Source: Drechslerella dactyloides
Taxonomy: Eukaryota; Ascomycota; Orbiliomycetes; Orbiliales; Orbiliaceae
NCBI GenBank assembly: GCA_020064725.1
Contig: JAGTWJ010000017.1
Location: 4,588,001-4,652,000, forward strand
Length of the DNA stretch: 64,000 nucleotides
Direction: 5' to 3'
Each line of letters starts with the position of its first letter. The first letter of the stretch is position 1. Shown here piece by piece: positions 56,018 to 64,000 of this stretch. A program made the position numbers and the translations under genes. The notes beneath the pieces are model-generated. The model searched no databases, had not been told where the DNA came from, and saw only the letters and a program-made list of their open reading frames with translations.

Positions 56018-59000
56018 ATGTCATTAACTAGGGATAACCTTTCGGATACCGGTCTTTCCGTGGCAACAAGCAGCGAAGCTCATGCAGCTGCCGCTGTCCA
56101 ACTCCCTGAAAGTCCTCCAGCTGCCACTGTCCAACTCCCTGAGAGTCCTCCAGCCCTGGATATACCTGCAGGTGGCGACGACTTTGACAAACAACAGCCA
56201 CAGGCCAGTGTAACCGGGGGAGAGAGCCCCCCTTCGCCCTCAAGCCTTCCTCGCAGACATCCAATCCTACATGTCATTGTCGACGGAGACAAGTTCGATA
56301 TGAAACCTTTCAGAGGAGAGGCTAAAGTGCTTCGCGATGGTACTCTAGCCTACATGATTGACGCAGTGCGGCCTACCAGTGAACAAGGCGCTGCCACCAT
56401 TCGAATCCTTTTCCCATCCAAGAGCTACCGGATGCACACTGTCAAGGGGTCGTGTTTTATCATCGACTACGAACCAAAATGGATCGAGCTTATCGAACCG
56501 CCTTCAGTGGATCCCTCCGAGCCGTGGGCAGATCTGATCCAGAAAATCTCCCAGTCACATCAAATCGAAATCGAATTTGGTCCAAAGGCACATCGCTCCA
56601 TCATCAATAAAATGGATTCATTCCTCCAGCGGCTTGGAAAGGGTGAACGGGTTGATATCGATAGTCAAAGCATCGCGAGTAATGAGACAAAGGACCGAGA
56701 CGACCTCAAATACCATATTGTCAGCAAGTGGGATTACTATGGCGTCCAGTATGACGCGCTTCTGAAAGAAATCGCCCGCAAACAGCAGATGGCTGAAGAT
56801 GCCTTCGGAGGCATAGTTGAAGTTGAGCTAGACACTCAAGATGAAAACGCGGTCACTGTTATCGTCCGCCATAAGGAGCCCAAAGGCGACCGGATCTTTT
56901 TCACTCGGATTGACATTGCCCAAAATTTCATCCTCACGCTCCCAAATGGTGTCAGACTAGACGCGAAATGGCCCGACGCCTTTTTTGAGGGGGGATTTTT
57001 GAAGGCCAGCACTTTTAGTCTTCGATTGCCAGGGATCACTGAGACTCATCGAAAGCTCATCAAAGAGGGGAAGCCTGAGGACGACACAGCTTTCTTGTGA
57101 GCATAGCTTTATAATTATAAAGGGATCGAATATGAAAAACGGTGCTAATTTCTATCAATAGGCTATCGGCAACCAAAAATAAAGCAGAGATCGAGAAGTA
57201 TAAACGGGTCTTGCGGGGGTTGATGGACGGAGCCACACAGCGAGATGGTTTTCCTATATCATCTATTCTATTTTCCCAGCCAGATACCTCGATTGGAACG
57301 TCGGTCGACGAAGCCGTTGATGCCATCATAGAAGGCTCTCGTCTCAATCGAACCCAAAAAGGCGCTGCACGACACGCACTATCCGATACGTCTTCGTTGC
57401 CAGGAAGAATCGCTGCGATCACGGGCCCGGCCGGAACGGGAAAAACCTTCACAGCGGCAACAATCGTGAAGTGCGCTCTACACAGCAGTGAATTCAACAG
57501 AGTCATCATTACTACGCGTCAGAACAACGCGTTGGAACGTATCTTCACGTCCGTCATAGATGTCCTTGACGTAGATGAACAAAAGTCAGTCCTGTATGTC
57601 CAGGGCAAGATCGCTAGCGATAAGCTGGCCATATCGGGACCTCAGTTATTTGAGGTTATCAAGGACTTTAAGTTGGAAGCACATCTCGCAGAGATGAAAG
57701 ACTCCAAGGAGTCTGTTGCTTCCAAACGCGGCGTTATTCTGGACAAGTTCCGCGTCATTTTTGCCACGACAGACATAATTCTTCGAGATTTTCCCGACAG
57801 CCTAAGTGTCGAAATGTGTCTAATTGATGAGGCTGCGGCGATGTCAGAATTAGACGCGTGTATACCCATCTCCAAATTTCGGGCAAGTCTAAAAAGGGTC
57901 GTTCTTGTGGGGGACAGTTTGCAGCTGCAAGCGTTCTCGCCGGCGAACAATCCCGTTACAAGACGCAGTCTTCTCACCCACCTCGAGGTCGCTGGCTGGT
58001 ATATCGCCCGCCTCACCGACAACTATCGTATGACGCCCGATATCTCTGTGGTACTTCGCAAAACCTTCTACAATAGTGATTGGCTCCGCAAGCGCGGGTA
58101 CATCAAGGGCGGAGTCACCAAATCCGCTTTGATCGTTGATACAGAGCGGTCTTTGCATCTCGCCGGAGTTCAAACGGTCAAAGATTCCATCACTCGACTT
58201 CACAAGGCAGTCAAGAAACGTTCCAATTTCTGGCTCAACCTAGAATGCCATGAGCGACAACGAGGAACGTCGTTCTCCAATGATCTCGAGGTGGAGGCAA
58301 TAGTATACCTCTTGAATCACTTCATAACTTCCAGTGACCTTCAGAACGAAGGGATAACCGCCAACACTATTGGGGTTATAACGGCATACCAGGCTCAAGC
58401 TTTTGATCTACGCCATCGAATTCAGAAGGACTTCCCAGCCTGGTTAGATGCCGGCCTCGCAATAGCGACGGTCGACGGATTTCAGGGAAACGAAAAAGAC
58501 ATAATCATCATCTCGATGGTTCGAGCAAACGAACAAGCCGAATTTGGCTTTCTAAACGATCCTCACAGGATCTGTTGTGCCATCAGTCGGGCCCGCCTCT
58601 GTCAAGTTGTTGTAGGAAACTACAAACTTTTACACAGTCAAGTCAGTATCTCAAGAGACCGCCCATTTGTTATCTATTAGGAATATATGCGGGACTAATC
58701 CTAGGACTTGAAATGCAGGTTAAAAGCTCGAAGAATAACCACAAAGGCCGCGCAATGTCCGAGCTTCTCACAAAGTACAATTGGACCGTCGTTAACATAC
58801 CTGAAATCGACAACATCGCCAAGCGACGCGAGGAAATGAACGCCCAGGAAGCTGAGAAGGAGGCTTACATTGATAAGCAGGACGTAGAAGCGAAAGCTTG
58901 GGAAGGGGAAACAGCAGCGGGGGAAAACCACGGAGCTGAGTGGGGCGGGACTGCAACGATGAGCGGCGATGGGTGGCCGGAAGTGAAGCAGCCCGGCTTA

Positions 59001-59060
59001 AGTGAAGATCGACAAGAAGGGTGGGAGACCACAGAGCAAAACACCTCCTCAGAGTGGTAA
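56018..59060 (+). CDS. Superfamily 1 (Upf1/DNA2/NAM7-like) helicase with unknown N-terminal half
   Basis: Three exons, 56018-57096, 57162-58641 and 58719-59060 (introns of 65 and 77 bp), give 966 aa. The N-terminal ~430 residues hold a Pro/Ala 11-residue repeat and a folded region I do not recognise. The helicase core follows in order: Walker A GPAGTGKT (residues 448-455), Walker B LIDEAAA (about 580-586), motif III GDSLQLQ (610-616), motif IV DNYRMTP (about 646-652), motif V VDGFQGNE (797-804), motif VI AISRAR (833-838). It is expected to unwind nucleic acid using ATP. The last exon joins LLHSQ to VKSSKNNHKGRAMSELLTKY and ends in an acidic, Trp/Gly-rich tail; without that splice the frame would stop at 58680. 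No nuclear or secretion signal is obvious. It sits between two copies of a coiled-coil gene. Confidence 0.9.
56088..56153 (+). repeat. 33-bp coding tandem repeat (two units)
   Basis: Two 33-base units differing at two positions encode VQLPESPP-A repeats near residue 26-46 of the helicase. Same frame, so the repeat can expand without shifting it. Confidence 0.9.
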
Positions 59061-60167
59061 TCTCCAGAGGTTCGAAGCACGGGACCTCCTGCCACCAGGA
59101 AAGTAGATCGGCCGTTCCCAGAATGAAAAACCATGTTGTCCAGAACACCCACCTTCTCACTCCACGGTACCTTCGCCGTCTATGACGCCTGTAGCGCAAT
59201 CCACAATACGGGCGTCAGGCCACTAGATAGTTGCGCGGTGATGCCTTCTCCGCAAGATAGTTACTCACGATGCTTTTAATCAAAATTGGTTCGACGCAAA
59301 ATTTGAATCTGCTCCTAATGATCTAGCCCTCTGATTGGAGGCTTCGGGACAAGTGGCGCGTAATCAATGCCTGAAACTAACTATATATATTCCCTCGATC
59401 AGTGAAGATTTCCACGTAGAATGCTAGCGGCATATGCATGTTAACTTGGAGGCTGATTCCTGATATATATAGGGGAAGTTAGATCCAGGCAAGTATCGAT
59501 ATGTGATGCTGGGATAGTCTCAGTGTACACATGCAGTGTTGTTTTATTGCTATCTTCTGATCTTCTAGAATCACTTCTACCTACCTATATACAGTCTCAT
59601 GACTTATATATTGGTCGATTGAAGATATCTTCCACCTTGCCCTCCCGCTGCCGGGTCTCGAGGCTAGAATACATCAAAGGTGTAACCGTACGTGTACATG
59701 TTACGCAAGTAATACTTAAAGAATGCCTCTGTCTATGGATATTGGCAGACAGGGTAACTCAGCTGATCAGAATTATGCTCTTGATCATGATGCTCGGGCG
59801 GTGTGGTCCCGTTGTTGTTCTAATCTTTATCGGACTATTTATGTGAGTCAATCGATAGTATTTCAGAGAAAAATTTAAGTTTCAGCTGTCATAACACGGT
59901 TGCTTTACCAGTACAGACATAGGTCACGACACATGGTATGAGCTCTAGAGCGCGATTTATGACAGAGAAGCCGAGTCCTAAAGGCAAAGGGAAACGGCGA
60001 TTACAAATAAAACGATAGGATCTAACTACTAGTGTTAACAGAAAAGACGCCCGTGAGAGAGGCGACGATGACACGGGGAAGAAGACGAAGACACGGGGGA
60101 GAAGACGAAGACACGGGAGAGACAAGAAATGCATGAAAGCCCCAGGCGGAAAGATGTAGCAACAAGT
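59061..60167. other. Convergent intergenic region
   Basis: Between the 3' ends of the helicase and the coiled-coil gene. No coding frame supported; contains a 20-bp tandem repeat at its right end. Confidence 0.6.
60071..60119. repeat. 20-bp tandem repeat, about 2.5 units
   Basis: Units of ACACGGGG(A/G)AGAAGACGAAG, in the probable 3' untranslated region of the coiled-coil gene. Confidence 0.85.
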
Positions 60168-61161
60168 TTAGTCTTCTTCGTCTAAATGAAGACCCCCGAT
60201 TAACTTTACTATCTCGGCGTAGGGGCTGGTATCCTCGCTGGGATCCGTGGCTTCCTCGTCGATCGTCTTTCCTGTGACGAAATGGAAGATCCGGCTCCAT
60301 TGCTCCCGGATAGGTGAGAACCGCTGCTTTGTAAGCAGGGTTGCCAGCTCACCCCAGCTCTCGTGCGCCGCGTCGTTACGATCTTCGACGTACTATATTG
60401 TAAAGAGAATGTCAGTCTAATGCTACAGTTATGCTTGTATACCTGGCGTAATACGAACCTTCATTTTTGATAGTGTATCATGATCTGTCGAGTGGAGGAC
60501 GTGATCTGTGAATGACGGCAGTTGGTTTGGCTTCATCTTATTCATCCAATTCACAAGCACGGCGGAGCTTGCCATTTGGATATTTTCCGTTGGCTCCGGG
60601 TAACCAGCGCGCTTGCGAAGACGTCGAAGAGCGGCCACTTGCAGATTCCCCAGTCCAAGAGCAATGGTCTTGATCTCGCCTTTCCTGAGGAGTTCTCTGT
60701 TTTTCCGGAGAACCTCTGCAGCGTTGTCGCTATGCTCTGCAAATTCTTTCCGCAGGTCCGCAATGTCTTTCTTGTTCTCGGCAAATACTTTCTTCCACTC
60801 TTCGGTTTGTTTCTTCTGGGCAGCGGTCTCTTTCTTCAAATGAGCCTATATTCGCTTTGAACAAGGAGGATTCGTCTTCAAGGGTAGCCATACCTTTCTC
60901 GAGGGCAGTGGTTCGGTCTGCAAGACTGATAAGCTGGTCCATTGTATGAACAACACTGTAGTCCTTAACTACAGCGATGTTGCCGCATCGTGCTATATAG
61001 CTGGACGTTGTTTCGGAAGCAGAGATTGGAGTAGGGAGGAGACGCGAGTTCTCGTCTGCGGTGCTATCCAAGATCGACTCGGCAGAGCTCTTGCCGGATG
61101 TCTCTGGCACACTGAGATTGTCGTACTTAGCGACGATCACGGCGAGACGGGACGTTGACAT
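60168..61161 (-). CDS. Coiled-coil protein of unknown function, with an apparent one-base frameshift
   Basis: Exon 1 runs from the ATG at 61161 to 60459 and exon 2 from 60392 to 60168, with a 66-bp intron (GTTCGT...ATAG). Exon 1 is 703 bases, one more than a whole number of codons: the first frame (MSTSRLAVIVAKYDN...SSLFKANIGSFEE) must pass into the next (HLKKETAAQKKQTEEW...) near 60845-60846, where plus-strand CC would read correctly as one C. Taking one base out keeps perfect heptads (TLEDESS, LFKANIA, HLKKETA, EWKKVFA, ENKKDIA, DLRKEFA), so this is a real break or an assembly error, not a splice. The corrected product would be about 308 aa: a long coiled coil, a basic NLQVAALRRLRKRAG block, and an acidic end (EIVKLIGGLHLDEED). 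No known domain. A decayed paralogue lies at 51320-52058. Confidence 0.75.
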
Positions 61162-63572
61162 GGTGCTCTGAGGGAGAACTCGCGAATACGACAGGAAGGA
61201 GAGAGTGTGAGGATGCGGATAGGAGTGTGATAACACAGGTACGATGATGTGATAACACAGGCAAGAGCGTGATGAGACCGGTAGGAGTGTGATGAGACCG
61301 GGAGGATGATTCGATGGAGAGAATGTGAGTGCGTGGGATGACTCGCAACACACAAAAAGATTTAAAAACGCCCTAAGACCCCGCTGGAGGCCTACTGGCA
61401 GGTTGGGGACGGAACCCCGAGGAGGAAAGAAGGAACAAGAATGGTTGGCGGGCTTTTGAGTTCTTTATATACTGTCTGAGCGCCGAGACGGCGGCAATCG
61501 CTTGCAAACCGGCCGCCAAAATACCCTCAGGACAACACGGTATCGGTGCCAGCAATGCACCGGAGGGTTCTAGCTTGTTCCTCAAGCCCCAGTAGCCGGG
61601 TAGGTGATTCCCTAGATCAATGGCGGGAGTATGCGCATGTCTATATTGCTCTAGAATGCAGTCGACTCCGGATGCTTCGCAAATTCTCCATCAATCCACA
61701 AGTCAAGTAGGTAACCAGTTACTTCAGCACTGCACTAACCACTACTTCTCAAGTGCCCACCCATACAATATATACGCCCTGGAACCAAGCTAGCCGAAAA
61801 TGCAGGGATCCCGGGATGGAAGAGCCATAACCTACACAGCCGCCGTCAAATCCCACTCCAACCCCAGACAACGCGGCTCAACGTGGTATATTATAGTGTG
61901 TCATATCATTGTCGTCATACACAGAAGCCGGCTGTCGATACGTCGCAAATCTAAACATACGCATACATTTATTTATTGCTGGCCTCGATCTCGAATCAAA
62001 CCCTGCTTGCCGCTATTATCCCCTTCCATGACAATCAATAGTAATCCTTTCACCTTCACCAGGTAAGTACCTCAAAATGAACATCATGGAGGGATAGCAG
62101 TAGTTTGATGGAATCTACAAATTTGTATATTGATTACTAGTGGCTGTAACCTCGGCTTGCCGATCAATATCACGACTGGTATAACAGATTTTGCAGTCCT
62201 GTCTACCCATATGACATCTAGCAGACTGTATAACTGCTAGCCATCTTGCAACTGCTTCAATTGATCAAGCTATCGATTGCGTCAAGGAGGGTCATCTGGT
62301 GGCCAATTATTAATTCTCATGCCGTCTGTATTTATCTCACAAAGCAGAAGCTAACGTCTCCAGTGGCGTGCGAGAGAATACTGTATACTGTAAAACCATG
62401 CTTCAGTCCCAGCAACATGGTTCTTAAAACCAATCCCGATCGAGCGGCCGCTAGCGTCCTCCATACCCATATATAACCTACTATATGTGCAGGTGAACTT
62501 TTCTAACATTCGATTGCTAGTACCAGAGCATGAGCCAGTGCTTCCAGAGCACATGCGATCTTGTAGTACGAGTATAAATGCGTCTAGATAAGTAAATGCT
62601 TAGTACTGACTGCTAATCGTTCAAGAAATATGACAGTACAGGTATGGCAGTGAGATTTGTAAGGTTCGGGTTAACGTTTTTACGAGACCAATATTGCATC
62701 ATGATAAGATGGTATACATAAGGCATAACAGCAGGACAAACCACGAAGCGACTCGTGGCTCCGCGCAATCTAGATCTACTGCGGCTATTGATTCCAGCCA
62801 ATGTGAACTAGTTTAGGTCACTGCACTATCGCGTCCCCGGTTTTACAATCCTGTTGGAGAGCAGCGCCCTAGGTTCTATTGAGTTAGGTTGTCAACGTTG
62901 CAATCTGGACAGATAGATCGGTATCACATATCCATTGAAACGGCATAGGAATGTTGATCGCATGGTTGCGGCTAGACGTGACGCTCTCGGTAGACGATGC
63001 GCGATGCCGTAGAAATATATTCGTCGCAGAATGGTACAGCAATACTATTATACGATACAATACAAAACGTGTCTACGTCCTATCTTCAGGGCCAGGAGGG
63101 GACTACAGGTCACAAACTCAGGGCTGAGCTATCTTGAAGCCTTGGTAGAAACTGTAGAGTATTGAATTCAGCAAGTAATGTTAATACAGTTAGGAAGGAA
63201 ACTTCGATATCGGCAAAGAAACAGTATCTGATAGGCGCTGGATTGGTGAAACACAGCCCCTCGAATGCATTATTTCTCGTCTCGCACTCGATCTGCATGA
63301 GTATTGTAGCGTCAGCTTTCTGATTATGGGATTCCTTTCAGAGGATCGATTCTTACCGGTATAGTGATTAGAAAGAATATTGGTCATGCAATGAAAAGCA
63401 ACAGTTCATGATCATAACGGTCGTGATGTATTACGTATCTCCTACAATCGTAGTCAGTAAGCAGCCAATCTCCGGAACGAAAAGAGAATTAAATCATACC
63501 GGAAGGTTTCATCGATGGAAGCAATAAGAACAGCCATACGCAGCAGTAACAAAGCGAAATTGCCCAGTAAGT
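61162..63572. other. Gene-poor region
   Basis: The first few hundred bases are the repeat-containing leader and promoter of the coiled-coil gene. Beyond that no gene is supported; the right end is downstream of the minus-strand MPCK gene. Confidence 0.55.
61215..61306. repeat. Imperfect ~20-bp tandem repeat in the leader of the coiled-coil gene
   Basis: About four units of the type GTGTGATAACACAGGTA / GTGTGATGAGACCGGTAGGA lie 55-145 bp upstream of the ATG at 61161. Confidence 0.75.
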
Positions 63573-63875
63573 TTACTTTTTAGCTTCGACTTCATCTTCA
63601 GCTGTGATCTTCTTCGCCTCTTCTTCCTTTTTGGCCTCTTCTTCCTTCTCTCTGATCTTTTTGATGATGGGAGTGCCCTCCGCGAGACCATAGTTCCAAA
63701 TCTTGATCCTGTACCGGCGCACCTCGAGCTTGCGATTTTCGCCGATCCGGCGGCACCAGCGCGAACCTGTGATGTATTTTGGGAAGGGCTTTTCCTCGCT
63801 ATGAAGATCCTTATCCAGAAAGTCCATGGCTGTGCGAGTGTCCTTCAAAGGCCAGGCATGTGCTTTGCAAGGCAT
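63573..63875 (-). CDS. Small MPC-family protein 11 (MPCK start), outside the array
   Basis: 100 aa, single exon on the minus strand, start ATGCCTTGCAAA. Begins MPCKAHAWPLKDTRTAMDFL, with a basic centre (SRWCRRIGENRKLEVRRYRI) and TPIIKKIREKEEEAKKEEE near the end, a degenerate form of the LIxRIR motif running into a Lys/Glu-rich, probably helical tail. No signal peptide or known domain. It lies 14 kb from the main array and in the opposite direction, so the family is not only a local head-to-tail duplication. Confidence 0.75.
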   Translation of the reverse strand: MPCKAHAWPLKDTRTAMDFLDKDLHSEEKPFPKYITGSRWCRRIGENRKLEVRRYRIKIWNYGLAEGTPIIKKIREKEEEAKKEEEAKKITAEDEVEAKK

Positions 63876-64000
63876 TGCGATGATAGCTTGTAGGGGTACG
63901 TTGATGAGGTGTGGGTCTTTAGCGCGATACTGAGGAATGTCGAGAGGAATGGAGCGGGTGATGAGGAGGAGGAGGAGGTAAAGATCAGTAACGACGATGA
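63876..64000. other. Upstream region of the last MPCK gene
   Basis: Short GAG/GAGGA-rich leader and promoter sequence reaching the window edge. Confidence 0.6.

Noticed and set aside
60858..60921. Intron (GTATGG...AAAG, 64 bp) as explanation of the frame change in the coiled-coil gene
   Set aside because: It would keep the frame, but it would remove sequence that forms perfect heptads with both sides; a single extra base explains the data better.
8478..63000. CRISPR-like spaced repeats
   Set aside because: The only short tandem repeats are microsatellites and 20-33 bp contiguous units without spacers; CRISPR arrays are not expected in fungi.

Overview
The window looks like nuclear DNA of a filamentous ascomycete (Pezizomycotina). 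Coding frames are broken by short GT-AG introns (48-160 bp, one of 303 bp) with CTAAC/CTGAC-type branch sites. The gene content also fits: a secreted pectin lyase with a fungal-type cellulose-binding module, fungal secreted phospholipases A2, a questin-oxidase-like protein, a maleylacetate reductase, and a Tc1/mariner element whose frame is shut by G-to-A nonsense changes of the kind repeat-induced point mutation (RIP) makes. The species cannot be named from the sequence alone.

Layout. 0-3.4 kb: two unrecognised genes on the minus strand, the first cut by the window edge and carrying an N-terminal membrane anchor. 6.4-8.3 kb: rhamnogalacturonan lyase (PL4) with a C-terminal CBM1. 9.4-10.8 kb: maleylacetate reductase. 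13.4-18.8 kb: a very large conserved-looking protein of unknown function, in three exons. 22.9-23.8 kb: SAM-dependent methyltransferase. 25.2-30.1 kb: three diverged secreted phospholipase A2 paralogues in a row on the minus strand. 31.6-33.2 kb: a dead Tc1/mariner transposon with perfect inverted repeats. 34.4-35.8 kb: questin-oxidase-like protein.

36.7-49.4 kb is the most unusual part: eleven small genes on the plus strand whose products all begin Met-Pro-Cys (mostly MPCK) and have no signal peptide. Five of them share a C-terminal motif of the form LIxRIRxA. A twelfth member (MPCK start and a degenerate form of the same end) lies on the minus strand at 63.6-63.9 kb. I do not recognise this family; it is the best candidate here for an undescribed system. 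A secreted Thr/Cys-rich protein (40.0-41.2 kb) interrupts the array.

51.3-61.2 kb: an SF1 (Upf1/DNA2-like) helicase with a private N-terminal half is flanked by two copies of a coiled-coil gene. One copy (60.2-61.2 kb) is intact except for one apparent extra base; the other (51.3-52.1 kb) is clearly decayed. The rest is long gene-poor DNA. Apart from the paralogue groups, the genes do not form an obvious pathway: the lyase and phospholipases suggest a secretome used on plant or microbial material, while the MPC array, the transposon and the decayed copies have the look of a fast-evolving accessory region.
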